DNA of 64,000 bases from assembly GCA_015075625.1 (NCBI GenBank), contig JABTTZ010000003.1, positions 744,001 through 808,000 on the forward strand. Direction: 5' to 3'. Below are positions 1 through 8,277 of the stretch, in pieces; position 1 is the stretch's first letter, and each line of letters begins with the position of its first letter. Position numbers and translations under genes: made by a program. The stretch comes from Anaerolineales bacterium. Its GTDB lineage: Bacteria; Chloroflexota; Anaerolineae; Aggregatilineales; UBA2796. The notes below the pieces were generated by a model. The model had not been told where the DNA came from, searched no databases, and saw only the letters and a program-made list of their open reading frames with translations.

Positions 1-2
1 AG

Positions 3-938
3 CGTAGCCTGTGGCGCTATCCCTCCCGCTTTCAGTGGTTTCGCCAAAGGGTGTTCGAGAAGTCCCGCCACCTTTACGGGCATCAAAGCGCCTCGCGAGA
101 GACCGGCGCGATCCTGCGCATGGCACGTTCACGTTCGCCGGGGCTGGTCATGTACCTTTGGGGGGATTTTGATTATCTATATGGCGGGCGTTTTGCCCGA
201 CGCTTTGGCTGGCAGACGGCGGCTTGGTTTCACACCGTTCCGGCGCTTTTGCCACAGTTCATCCCCGCTCCACAATCGCTTCGTTATCTTGATCTCGTTT
301 TTTGCGTCAGCCGTTCACAGATTCCCTTTTTTCAGCAGCATCTCCCCGCTGAGCGTGTTCACTTCTTGCCGCTTGGTGTCGATACGGACTATTTCACACC
401 GGATGAGACGATACCCTACCGCCCGTTGTGTTTGTTCGTCGGCTCAACGCTGCGCGATTACGCCCTGTTCAAAGCCGTTTGCGAGCGGATTAGGGCGCAA
501 CTTCCCACTGTTGAATTGATCGCCGTGCTGCCCCCCAAAGCCGTGAAGCGGATGCCCGATATTCCGGGACTGCTGATCCAAACAGAGGTGAATGACGACA
601 CCCTGCGCCATTACTACCGCACGGCGAGTCTGCTGCTGCTCCCTTTGGAAGATTGCAGTTCGAGTATTTCCCTGACGGAATCAATCGCCTGTGGGACGCC
701 CGTCGTCACGAATCGGGTGGGCGGCGTCCCTGATTATCTTGATGAGTCCTGCGCGTTTCTCCACCCGCCGGGGGACGCCGAAGGCATGGCGGAGTCGGCA
801 CTCTGCCTGCTCACGGACTCTGTCTTGAATCAACGGATGCGCCATGCTGCCCGCGCTCATGCTTTGAATTTTTCATGGGAGAAAATACAAGCAAGGTTGT
901 TGGCACTCTATCAAGAGGTTTTGGGGGTCGTCCCCTGA
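3..938 (+). CDS. GT4-type glycosyltransferase (5' end cut by window)
   Basis: This looks like the C-terminal part of a group 1 (GT4/GT-B) glycosyltransferase, which would transfer a nucleotide-activated sugar to a cell-surface glycan or glycolipid. The frame is open to the window edge. A GTG at 51 could be read as a start, but the residues upstream of it look equally protein-like, so the gene probably begins outside the window. The second Rossmann half carries the segment SSSISLTESIACGTPVVT, which matches the GT4 nucleotide-sugar-binding region (E-x7-E-like), followed by GGVPDYL. The C-terminal helix-rich tail ends in FSWEKI, as is common in this family. A GT2 gene follows 24 bp downstream on the same strand, so the two probably form a glycan operon. 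The sugar and acceptor cannot be told from the sequence. Confidence 0.8.
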   Translation, partial: RSLWRYPSRFQWFRQRVFEKSRHLYGHQSASRETGAILRMARSRSPGLVMYLWGDFDYLYGGRFARRFGWQTAAWFHTVPALLPQFIPAPQSLRYLDLVFCVSRSQIPFFQQHLPAERVHFLPLGVDTDYFTPDETIPYRPLCLFVGSTLRDYALFKAVCERIRAQLPTVELIAVLPPKAVKRMPDIPGLLIQTEVNDDTLRHYYRTASLLLLPLEDCSSSISLTESIACGTPVVTNRVGGVPDYLDESCAFLHPPGDAEGMAESALCLLTDSVLNQRMRHAARAHALNFSWEKIQARLLALYQEVLGVVP

Positions 939-962
939 CGCGCCCCGCGCTACACTCATACC

Positions 963-1892
963 ATGACGAGTCGTGATTCCTTTGCCAAACCTCCCCCACC
1001 GCCCGCCGATGCGCCGCGTGTGGTTGCCGTGATCCCCGCCTTTAACGAGGATCGTTTCATCGCCAGCGTGATCCTCAAAACGCGCCGGTTTGTCGATCAG
1101 GTGGTTGTTGTTGATGATGGCTCTAGCGACGAAACGGCATGGATTGCTGAACAATGTGGCGCGGTAGTGATCCGCCAGCCAAAGAATTTGGGCAAGGCGG
1201 CGGCAGTGAACGTTGGGTTGGCAACGGCACGCGAGCGCGGGGCGGCGGTGGTTATTCTGATTGATGCCGATGGGCAGCAAAACCCGAATGACATTCCAGC
1301 GATGATCGCCCCGATTCAAGCAGGGAAGGCAGATATTGTCGTTGGGTCACGCTTTTTGGGGGATAAAAGCCAAACTCCGGCGTGGCGCATTGTGGGGCAG
1401 CAGGCGCTGACCATTGCCACAAATGTTGCCTCTGGTGTCCCGCTCACCGATTCCCAAAGCGGGTTTCGCGCCCTTTCTCGTCGGGCGTTGGAGGCATTTC
1501 ATTTCCGCACCAGCGGGTTTTCCATCGAATCGGAAATGCAATTTTTGATCCGCGAACACAACTTTGTGGCGGCGGAAGTGCCAATCATTGTCAATTATGA
1601 TGAAGCACCGAAACGCAACCCCTTTAAGCATGGCTTGCAAGTTCTTAATGGGATCATTCAGATGGTCAGCCAAAACCGCCCGCTGTTCTTCTTTGGCGGT
1701 ATTGGCGGGGCAATTCTGCTTTTTGGCTTGTTGGTAGGGATTCGCTTGGTAAACCAATACAACGCCGATCCTGAGCCAAAACTAGCGGTGGGGACGGCGT
1801 TGATCGCGGTAGCAGCATCAATCATCGGGATGTTGACGGTGTTCACGGGGATCATTTTGCACGCCATTCGCGCCGCCATTCATGATCGGTGA
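963..1892 (+). CDS. GT2 glycosyltransferase, polyprenyl-phosphate sugar transferase type
   Basis: This is a 309-residue GT-A (family 2) glycosyltransferase resembling dolichyl/undecaprenyl-phosphate mannosyl- or glucosyltransferases. Visible motifs are VVAVIPAFNE at the N-terminus, VVVDDGSSDET (nucleotide binding), the metal-binding DADGQQNP, and a QSGFRALSR acceptor-loop region near residue 160. Two hydrophobic helices near residues 240-265 and 275-300 should anchor it in the membrane, as in the GtrB/DPM1 group. By family, it would load a sugar onto a polyprenyl phosphate on the cytoplasmic face for later use outside. It starts at ATG 963, 24 bp after the preceding glycosyltransferase, and is probably co-transcribed with it. 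The exact sugar is unknown. Confidence 0.85.
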   Translation: MTSRDSFAKPPPPPADAPRVVAVIPAFNEDRFIASVILKTRRFVDQVVVVDDGSSDETAWIAEQCGAVVIRQPKNLGKAAAVNVGLATARERGAAVVILIDADGQQNPNDIPAMIAPIQAGKADIVVGSRFLGDKSQTPAWRIVGQQALTIATNVASGVPLTDSQSGFRALSRRALEAFHFRTSGFSIESEMQFLIREHNFVAAEVPIIVNYDEAPKRNPFKHGLQVLNGIIQMVSQNRPLFFFGGIGGAILLFGLLVGIRLVNQYNADPEPKLAVGTALIAVAASIIGMLTVFTGIILHAIRAAIHDR

Positions 1893-1965
1893 TTGCCTAG
1901 CACATCTTCTGAAAAATTTGACGCACTAGAGCGTTCATAGAGAGCGGTAAATCAGGCGCAGTTGC

Positions 1966-2062
1966 CCTCATCCCCCTAGCCCCCTTCCCCCGCAAGGGGA
2001 AGGGGAACTAGGATTTTTGTGAGGGGGCATCCCCCTCACACACTCCCTTCCGACACATACAG
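1966..2062. repeat. Intergenic palindromic repeat, copy 1
   Basis: A C/G-rich non-coding block lies between convergent genes. It contains a CCCCTTCCCC/GGGGAAGGGG hairpin, a T-run, and a second small hairpin of the form GAGGGGG..CCCCCTC, ending in CCCTTCCGA. The same order of elements recurs at 32262-32375, and degenerate versions recur at 32620-32905, 62020-62210 and 63650-63745. It is probably a dispersed REP/MITE-like family. It may act as a terminator for both flanking genes. Confidence 0.65.
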
Positions 2063-2104
2063 AATATATAGGGTCAACAGGGGAAGCCCTATCGGGACAA
2101 AAAT

Positions 2105-2941
2105 CTAAAAGTGACGATGCTTCTGCGCGTAGATTCGATAGCCCTCTAAGGCATTGTCTAATGGCGTCCACAGCCCCCCACTGGTTAGGTGACAAGCCGT
2201 CAACGGCAGACGGTAGCGGTATGCCCGCAGTGTTGCCGCCATGAGGTCGCGGGGGAGCAGAATCGTCAGCATAGCATCGTCGGGATCAAGGTAGACCAAC
2301 CGAGGGAGGTCGCCCGCTGCCAGTTGGCTGGTGAGGATTGCCCGCTCCATCTCGCGCAGGGCGAACGCCCCCGCCGCCGCCTCAAACCCCTCACGCGGGG
2401 TAGGGATCGGATCATAGGGGGAGATGGGGCGGAGCGCTTCCCCCCGCCGCTCACCATAGCGGACTTGCCCCAAAAACCAACAATCGGTGACACCCAATGC
2501 CCGATAACCAGCATGACGGGTATCCCATTCCGCCGCGCTGTTATTTGCCTGTTGAAATTCAAGGGCAAAGCGCCCCACTGTTCCCTCTGCTGCTGCTTCT
2601 ATGTAGACATCTGCCCGCTGCTCACCAAGCCGCCACTCTAATGCGGCAAGGGTTGACTTAAGGCGAAAGTGATCGTAAAGCGCCCATTTTCCAGCGCGGT
2701 GCGAGTCCGTCTCTGCTTCGCCATGCCCATTTGTGCAGGCGGCAAGGTGGGCAAAGTGGTGCAAACGCACCGCTCCAGCTTTCAAAATGACTGCGCCATC
2801 ACACTCTGGGCAGCGGAGGAGTCCGGCATCCGAAAGGGCTCGGATCGCCTCGGTGGGCTGATCGCCAATGGTGAGGATCGCCTTCGTATCGGCGCGGCGG
2901 GCGGTGAGTGTGGTTGTTAGGCTGTCGTGGGTGCTGACCAT
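2105..2941 (-). CDS. CoiA-like competence/nuclease family protein
   Basis: This 278-residue protein resembles the CoiA-like family, whose members promote recombination of incoming DNA in transformation and carry a PD-(D/E)XK-type nuclease fold. The N-terminal third has a CPEC motif (a two-Cys element) followed by LHHFAH, the typical CoiA Zn-finger-like start. The middle has DSHRAGKWALYDHF, then ADVYIE...FALEFQQANN, which matches the D..E-x-Q nuclease core. After that comes a R-x3-Y segment and a WFLGQ strand. The reading frame overlaps the end of anmK by 25 bp, so translation is probably coupled to it within the XRE-anmK-coiA operon. No other competence gene is nearby. Function in DNA uptake is inferred from family resemblance only. 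Confidence 0.65.
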   Translation of the reverse strand: MVSTHDSLTTTLTARRADTKAILTIGDQPTEAIRALSDAGLLRCPECDGAVILKAGAVRLHHFAHLAACTNGHGEAETDSHRAGKWALYDHFRLKSTLAALEWRLGEQRADVYIEAAAEGTVGRFALEFQQANNSAAEWDTRHAGYRALGVTDCWFLGQVRYGERRGEALRPISPYDPIPTPREGFEAAAGAFALREMERAILTSQLAAGDLPRLVYLDPDDAMLTILLPRDLMAATLRAYRYRLPLTACHLTSGGLWTPLDNALEGYRIYAQKHRHF

Positions 2942-4104
2942 GTGCGTTGAATTAGATCAGAATAATTGCGCCCGGGTGTGATTTGCCCCAACACGGTGGC
3001 GTGATGCGCTCCGGTAAGGGCGGGGTGTGTGCCGGAGCGGGCGTGCCATGTTTCGTGAGCAAGCAGCGCAAAGACAAGCGCCTCTTTGTTATCACTATCC
3101 AAGCCAATATGTTCATGGGTGTGGAGGGGGATATCCCCCAAGAGCGTCCGCAGATGAGCGACGAGGACGGGGTTGCGCGTCCCCCCTCCACCGAGGATTA
3201 CCTCCCCCAATGGGGCAGGGGCAAAGCGTTGATAGGCGTTAGTGATGCTGGCGGCGGTGAGCTTCGTTAGGGTGGCGATCACGTCGGCGTCGGATAGCCC
3301 CCGTTCCCGCCCCTCAGAGCGCCATGCCGCCGCCAACGCTGCCGAAAATAACTCGCGCCCTGTCGTTTTCGGCGGGCGGCGGGAAAAATAGGGGTGGGTC
3401 AAAAGCGCCGCTAACCATTCCTCATCGATGCGCCCAGAGGCGGCGATGTGTCCGTCGAGGTCATAGCCCTGTGCGCCAGCGGTAATCGTCGTGACAAGAG
3501 AATCGATCAAGGCATTGCCCGGTCCCGTGTCAAAGGCAAGCGGATCGCTTTGCGTATCGCTGAGGGGCGGTAGAAAGGTGACATTCCCAATGCCGCCAAT
3601 GTTCTGCGCCGCCCGCCAGTGGGTGGGGTGGCGCAAGAGCAGCCAATCGGCATAGCCCGTCAGTGGTGCGCCTTGTCCGCCAGCTGCAACATCGCGGGGG
3701 CGGAAGTTTGCCACGGTCGTGATCCCCGTCCGTTCGGCAATCACGGAGGCTTCGCCAATTTGGAGGGTGGCGCTCACTGTCCCATCCTCCCTGACGGCGT
3801 GCCAGACAGTCTGCCCATGAGAGCCGATCAGATCAACCGCCTCAGGGGTGATTCCCGCAGCGGCAATTACGGCGAGGGCGGCAGCGGCGAAAGCCTCGCC
3901 TACGGCGACGTTCAGTTCGCACAGGGCGTCGATCCGCCCCGGCGCGTAGGCGGCGAGGACGGCAGAACGAAGGTCGGCGGGGTAGGGGATGGTGAGCGCA
4001 TGGCGGATCATAGCGCTCAGGCGAGGCGGTGTACCAGATATCTCACACAGGGCAGCGTCGATTCCATCGGCGGATGTGCCGGACATCAAGCCAACGATGC
4101 GCAT
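2917..4104 (-). CDS. anmK: Anhydro-N-acetylmuramic acid kinase
   Basis: AnmK phosphorylates and hydrolyses 1,6-anhydro-MurNAc, released during peptidoglycan turnover, to MurNAc-6-phosphate in the cytosol. The 395-residue protein starts with GLMSGTSADGIDAAL, the family's ATP-binding signature. It continues with GSHGQTVWH, the GEASVIAERTGI region, NIGGIGN and FDTGPGNALID, and ends with the VILGGGGTRNP nucleotide-binding loop. Length is normal for the family (about 370-390). Its ATG overlaps the TAA of the upstream XRE regulator by one base (TAATG), so the two are translationally coupled. No murQ partner is present in the window, so the fate of the product is not visible here. Confidence 0.95.
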   Translation of the reverse strand: MRIVGLMSGTSADGIDAALCEISGTPPRLSAMIRHALTIPYPADLRSAVLAAYAPGRIDALCELNVAVGEAFAAAALAVIAAAGITPEAVDLIGSHGQTVWHAVREDGTVSATLQIGEASVIAERTGITTVANFRPRDVAAGGQGAPLTGYADWLLLRHPTHWRAAQNIGGIGNVTFLPPLSDTQSDPLAFDTGPGNALIDSLVTTITAGAQGYDLDGHIAASGRIDEEWLAALLTHPYFSRRPPKTTGRELFSAALAAAWRSEGRERGLSDADVIATLTKLTAASITNAYQRFAPAPLGEVILGGGGTRNPVLVAHLRTLLGDIPLHTHEHIGLDSDNKEALVFALLAHETWHARSGTHPALTGAHHATVLGQITPGRNYSDLIQRTWSAPTTA

Positions 4105-4457
4105 TAGCCGTCCTTAAGACGTTCTGCCACAAAATGCAAAACGCCCGCCCACCCGCCATGACGGTAGGCGTCTACAAGGTCAGCTTCAGGCGCATCTAAT
4201 TTAGCCATTTCGTAGCTTTGATCCGGTGTGTGGGACAATCCCAAGAGGTAATCCGTACTAACGCCTAACACTTCAGCAAACTTCACCAAATTCCCAATAG
4301 AAGGTTCGCTACGTCCGCCCTCATAACGGTTGATTACCACGTTGGAAATTCCAGTACGCCGTGATAACTCCACCTGAGACATGCCTTTTTCTTCACGGGT
4401 TGCTCGAAGGCGGTTTATTCGGAAGGTCATAGCTGGGGGCTTAACAAGCATTTTCAA
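4104..4457 (-). CDS. XRE-family transcriptional regulator
   Basis: This small DNA-binding protein has a Cro/C1-type helix-turn-helix covering residues about 12-72: INRLRATREEKGMSQ, LSRRTGISNVVINRYE, then PSIGNLVKFAEVLGVSTDYLLG, the standard end of this fold. A short C-terminal tail follows with no recognised domain. The first methionine is used here, but starting at MTFRINRL (residue 10) is also possible. The gene leads an operon with anmK and the CoiA-like gene, with stop/start overlap. It faces two small genes across a short region containing a perfect 12-bp palindrome, so autoregulation and control of the divergent pair are plausible. Confidence 0.85.
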   Translation of the reverse strand: MKMLVKPPAMTFRINRLRATREEKGMSQVELSRRTGISNVVINRYEGGRSEPSIGNLVKFAEVLGVSTDYLLGLSHTPDQSYEMAKLDAPEADLVDAYRHGGWAGVLHFVAERLKDG

Positions 4458-4465
4458 TCTATGGC

Positions 4466-4493
4466 ATTGTATCGATACAGTTTAAGTTGAACT
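4466..4493. promoter_or_regulatory. Divergent control region with palindromic operator candidates
   Basis: Between the XRE gene and the divergent small genes lies the perfect 12-bp palindrome TGTATCGATACA at 4468-4479. A shorter odd palindrome, AGTTGAACT, lies at 4485-4493. The surrounding bases are AT-rich compared with neighbouring genes. XRE regulators often bind such sites next to their own gene. Binding is inferred, not shown. Confidence 0.5.
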
Positions 4494-4564
4494 ATATATG
4501 CATAAGAGGCAGCAAGGCAACGTTCCCAAAATACCCTTGCTGCCACCAGTCCCTTGAAGGAGGG

Positions 4565-4837
4565 ATGATGAAAATTCTACCACATTTTGTTTGGCGTGTA
4601 CGTCGCCCACTGATGACCATTGGACTTTTAGCGATTGGTGCAGCCTTGCAGAAACACGCTGTGTATGAAGAAGGCGAATTCGCCGCTTATAAACAGCATC
4701 TTAACGCCCAAACAGAAGAAACACCGGCTCACCTTCGCCGCAAATACGAGGATCATGCCGAGGGTATGGCGCGAATCGATCACATCCGAATGATGCTTGG
4801 GTTAGCTCCAGACGGGATAGAAACGGAGCTACCATAA
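4565..4837 (+). CDS. Small hypothetical protein with one membrane segment
   Basis: This roughly 90-residue protein has no recognised family. The frame is open upstream to 4487, but a strong ribosome binding site (AAGGAGGG) sits just before two in-frame ATGs at 4565 and 4568, which favours this start. Residues about 12-30 are hydrophobic and preceded by Arg residues, suggesting a single membrane helix with the rest (charged, His- and Glu-containing) on one side. Its TAA overlaps the ATG of the next gene (TAATG), so the two are translationally coupled. The pair is divergent from an XRE regulator and may be under its control. Confidence 0.6.
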   Translation: MMKILPHFVWRVRRPLMTIGLLAIGAALQKHAVYEEGEFAAYKQHLNAQTEETPAHLRRKYEDHAEGMARIDHIRMMLGLAPDGIETELP

Positions 4838-5121
4838 TGAACTACATGCGTCTATTGAGACACAAAATTGAGACGTTGACGGCACAGATTGCCGCCCTTG
4901 AAGGGGAATGTGCTTATTTGCTGGCGAAATTTGATGTTGAACAAGCCGCACATACGGCGTACCGCGAACGCATTGCCGCGTTGGAGGCGGAACTTGCGGG
5001 TGTGAAACGTTCAAGGGATTACTACCGGACAATGAACGACCTTAATTTAGCGGAAAACCGCGATCTGCGTGATCAACTGCGCGGCAACCCCTACAACGAC
5101 GATTTCTATAACGAGAGCTAA
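4837..5121 (+). CDS. Small coiled-coil protein
   Basis: This 94-residue protein is mostly heptad-like helix, with repeated IAALE segments (residues about 15-25 and 50-60) typical of a coiled coil. The tail is acidic and Asn/Tyr-rich. No family is recognised. It is translationally coupled to the preceding small membrane protein and followed by a strong hairpin. A structural or partner role for the upstream membrane protein is a guess. The regular codon use and coupled start support it being a real gene. Confidence 0.6.
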   Translation: MNYMRLLRHKIETLTAQIAALEGECAYLLAKFDVEQAAHTAYRERIAALEAELAGVKRSRDYYRTMNDLNLAENRDLRDQLRGNPYNDDFYNES

Positions 5122-5132
5122 CCTTCTGCCAG

Positions 5133-5160
5133 AGAGGGCGACTATTCGCCGTCGCCCTCT
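5133..5160. terminator. Bidirectional terminator hairpin
   Basis: A perfect 10-bp inverted repeat (AGAGGGCGAC / GTCGCCCTCT) with an 8-nt loop sits between the convergent coiled-coil gene and the Tal-Pgi-like gene. There is no strong T-run on either side. Confidence 0.6.
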
Positions 5161-5182
5161 GTTGATCGGTGTGTCTGTATGT

Positions 5183-8074
5183 CTACTGTTGCTTTTCAGC
5201 TAGGGCGTCGATGGCTGCCTCTATCGCACGCAGTCCAGCAGAAACATCTTTCCCACAATGCAAGCGAATGATCCGCATCCCCTGATTTTGGAAGATCTCA
5301 AAATCACCGTCTGCCTGTACCGCCCGCAACACGCCAAAGGTGTAGCGTTCGCCGGGAATGGCAATGTCCGGCGCGGTGTCCGTCGTCAGTTGGACGAAAA
5401 CGCCCTTTCCAGAACCACCCTTATGCATCTGACCAACCGTGTGCAAACTACGCGGGAAGATATTCACCATGACTGCCCGCTTCAGGACATGCCGCGCCCG
5501 CCGTTGAATGTCGTTCAGGGTGGCTGTCTGCGCTACATCGGGATTAAAAAAGGGCATGAAAACGACGTAATCGCCAGAGCGTGCCAAGGAGAAAAACGCC
5601 GCCAGCGCCCCGACCAACGCTGATCCGCGATATGCACGCTGCGCAGCAAGATCACGGAGCAAACGCCCCATGCCCTCTTCGGCAATCAAACGCAGCCCTC
5701 CTTCGGTTTGTTGGGGGGCGTGTTTGGGGAGCGTCCTCGTTGTAGCATAATCATCGAGAAGGCGGTGAATAAGCCGCCGGCTCTCGTCCACATTCGGCGT
5801 GGCAAATGGATTCACCCCTAAGACCATCGCTGCCACCACCGTCGCAAACTGCCACCGGAAAAACTCTGCCCCAACATCTGTCCTATCGCGCAGGGTGAGG
5901 GTCACCATGGGGTGTCCGGCTTCGCGTAGCCGTTGAGCGCTTTCATCGGGGTTCTCCGTTGAATTCTCTAGGCGAAGGTAGACAAAGAGGCGATCATCGT
6001 CGTAATCGTGCGGCATTCCCGGCGTTGGCGCAACGACGGGGATCACACTTTTGCCGTCTTTTCCCAAGCCCTCGGCAATGAGCGGCTCAATCCACAGGCA
6101 AAGAGGGGCAATCTCCGGCGCGGCAAGTAATGCCAGTTTGTCCCTGCCCTGCAATGCCATCGTCCCCATGAGCGCCCCTAGCCACAGTCCGGGGTGGTTG
6201 TTGCCCATGACGCCCGCCGCACACGCCGTCTGCATCTCTGCGCCAGCACTCAAGACCCCTTGCACATCGATCCCACACAGCGCCGCTGGCAGCAAGCCAT
6301 AGTAACTGAGTGCGGCATAAGCGCCGACCAAATGAGGCGGACAAAGGAATATCTCACGAGCGCCCAAACGCCGCGCCTCTGTTTCAAGGGGGCTGCCCGC
6401 CTCGGTAATGGCAATGAGATGAGCGCCTGCCCCGCCCTCTGGAAATTTCGCCACAACGTAACGGAGAAGGGCAAGCGTTTCGATTGCCTTTCCCGAACGG
6501 GAGGACACGACGACACAGGTCGTCACCATGTCCAGCTTGCGCTCCGCCTTCGCAATCGCGATGGGGTCATTTGTATCGAGGATAACCAGTTCGGGGGCGT
6601 CTGGCTGGCTGCCAAATATCTCCCAAAGCGTCTCGCCTGTCAGAATACTGCCACCCATCCCAATGAGGAGAATATGGGTAATGCCCTCGGCACGAAGTTC
6701 ATTTCGGAGGGCAACCATGCGCTGTACATCCGTCCGCCCATCGGTAGGCAAAAAGAGCCATGCCAAGCGGTTGGAAAGCGCCTCGGCATCATCGGGAGAG
6801 GGTTTCCACAACAGCGGATCACGCGCCCAGGTGCGGGTGATGCTCAACTGCCCGCGCAAGCGTTTCATCGCTGATTCCACCAAGCCCTGATAGACCCCCA
6901 AAACAAGCGACTGCCGTTTCATGAACCCGCTCATGAGCGTCTTGCGTTTGCCATCGACACGGGTGATCAATTTGCGGAAGGCATCGCCAAAAAGTTCTTC
7001 CTCGTCGCCTTGCAAGCGGCGGGCGATCAGTTCCAAATCGATCTCTAATTCTTCCGCCCGTTTAAGCGTTTCGGCGGCGGTGGGCATATCCAAGGCGGGT
7101 ATTTCTGGCGGCGGCGGATGGGCGGCGAAGGCATCTAGTGTCTGGCGGGTGGTGAGGATATACGTATCCGCACTGCCTACCATATTAAGGTACTCTGTTT
7201 TTGCAATGGTCGGCGCGTTGGGGTCAACAGCGCCCCACAGGATGGGCTGGATGTGCGCTCCCGCTTCCCGCAGACGGGCAAAGCGTTCGCCATAGAAAAA
7301 TTCTTGAAAGCGATCATAGGCGCGGCGGGCATTGGCAGCAGCAACCTTCCCTAACAGGGCGCTGTAGAGTGTGGTACGGTGAATATCGGCGCGGCTCTGC
7401 GCCATACGGATGGAGTTCTCCAAACTGTGATTCACCAACCCCTCGACGCGGGCAAGGTCAACTTGGACAACCGAGGCAACCTCACGAACGTTTTCTCCGG
7501 CAAGGGCGCGGCGTTCTAAGGCGCGGATGTAGCATTCGGCAACATGAACATAGCCCCGCAGCGAAAACACCCCGCTGATGTGGATATTCACACCGCTAAA
7601 AAGCGCTTCCTCAATTGCTGTCAGGTTCGTTGGTTTGCCGAGGATGGTGATCATTAAGTTGGGGCGGTTTACCCCCCGAAAAACGCGAATTGCCTCACTG
7701 AGGAGCGTTTCAGGGCGTTCGGTGTGCGTGGGGGGCAAATCCACACAGACGAATCCCCCCCTTCCCTCGGAGGATTCATACAGGGGGCGGAGGAGGTCTG
7801 CCGCGGCTTGGAGATCGTCGGTCAGAAGGCGGCGGAGCGCGGTGAGGGATTCACTTTCCAGCAGTGTCCCCAAGTCGTCATCATATGCCGTCCCCTCGCC
7901 AATGGCGCGTTCGAGGACAGTGGGGTTTGCCGTAAACCCGATAATGCCCTGCCGAATCAGGCGTTCCATTGCCCCAGAGCGGATCAGATCACGGCTGAAT
8001 TCGTTGTACCAAAGGTTATATGTCATGGGAAAACGTTTTTTGAAGTATTTATTGATTGATTGCAGTACCCTCAC
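5183..8074 (-). CDS. Transaldolase/glucose-6-phosphate isomerase fusion, active sites apparently degenerate
   Basis: The 963-residue protein has the full layout of bifunctional Tal-Pgi enzymes: a transaldolase barrel (about 17-350) and a phosphoglucose isomerase part (about 420-960). Start could be residue 1 or the Met at residue 17. Compared with family motifs as I know them, key residues differ. The Schiff-base Lys of (V/I)K(I/V)PAT is Thr143 (LMITILGKPT), the N-terminal D of the W-x-D/YDN motif is Asn24, and the catalytic Glu region FVSLEVSP reads FVCVDLPP. NPT (50-52) is kept. In the isomerase part GGRYS reads VGAYA (583-587), losing the Arg. SSKSGTT reads SSRSGKA, and FDQPNV reads FATPNV. 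The LHTVGQMHKGG motif with the catalytic Lys is retained. The frame is intact and long, so this is not an ordinary pseudogene. It may be a regulatory or carbohydrate-binding paralogue. Confidence 0.8.
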   Translation of the reverse strand: MRVLQSINKYFKKRFPMTYNLWYNEFSRDLIRSGAMERLIRQGIIGFTANPTVLERAIGEGTAYDDDLGTLLESESLTALRRLLTDDLQAAADLLRPLYESSEGRGGFVCVDLPPTHTERPETLLSEAIRVFRGVNRPNLMITILGKPTNLTAIEEALFSGVNIHISGVFSLRGYVHVAECYIRALERRALAGENVREVASVVQVDLARVEGLVNHSLENSIRMAQSRADIHRTTLYSALLGKVAAANARRAYDRFQEFFYGERFARLREAGAHIQPILWGAVDPNAPTIAKTEYLNMVGSADTYILTTRQTLDAFAAHPPPPEIPALDMPTAAETLKRAEELEIDLELIARRLQGDEEELFGDAFRKLITRVDGKRKTLMSGFMKRQSLVLGVYQGLVESAMKRLRGQLSITRTWARDPLLWKPSPDDAEALSNRLAWLFLPTDGRTDVQRMVALRNELRAEGITHILLIGMGGSILTGETLWEIFGSQPDAPELVILDTNDPIAIAKAERKLDMVTTCVVVSSRSGKAIETLALLRYVVAKFPEGGAGAHLIAITEAGSPLETEARRLGAREIFLCPPHLVGAYAALSYYGLLPAALCGIDVQGVLSAGAEMQTACAAGVMGNNHPGLWLGALMGTMALQGRDKLALLAAPEIAPLCLWIEPLIAEGLGKDGKSVIPVVAPTPGMPHDYDDDRLFVYLRLENSTENPDESAQRLREAGHPMVTLTLRDRTDVGAEFFRWQFATVVAAMVLGVNPFATPNVDESRRLIHRLLDDYATTRTLPKHAPQQTEGGLRLIAEEGMGRLLRDLAAQRAYRGSALVGALAAFFSLARSGDYVVFMPFFNPDVAQTATLNDIQRRARHVLKRAVMVNIFPRSLHTVGQMHKGGSGKGVFVQLTTDTAPDIAIPGERYTFGVLRAVQADGDFEIFQNQGMRIIRLHCGKDVSAGLRAIEAAIDALAEKQQ

Positions 8075-8277
8075 TGGTTGGACGGCAACCAGCCTTCTTA
8101 CAAAAAGGACGGGCGTCGTTCGTTTCCCCCGTGATCACCACCGCCTAGCCCATCGGTAAGTCTATCGTGATATGCGGGACTGTCAACCACGAAGGGGTCA
8201 ATCGCTTTGAAAAATACAGTGGGATACGGCTTAAGCATACCGCACCCCGTACCTCTTATCATGGGAAGAGGTTAGGC

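Noticed and set aside
1966-2062. Possible CRISPR-like array
   Set aside because: The repeats are palindromic, single and dispersed, with no regular spacer units and no cas genes.
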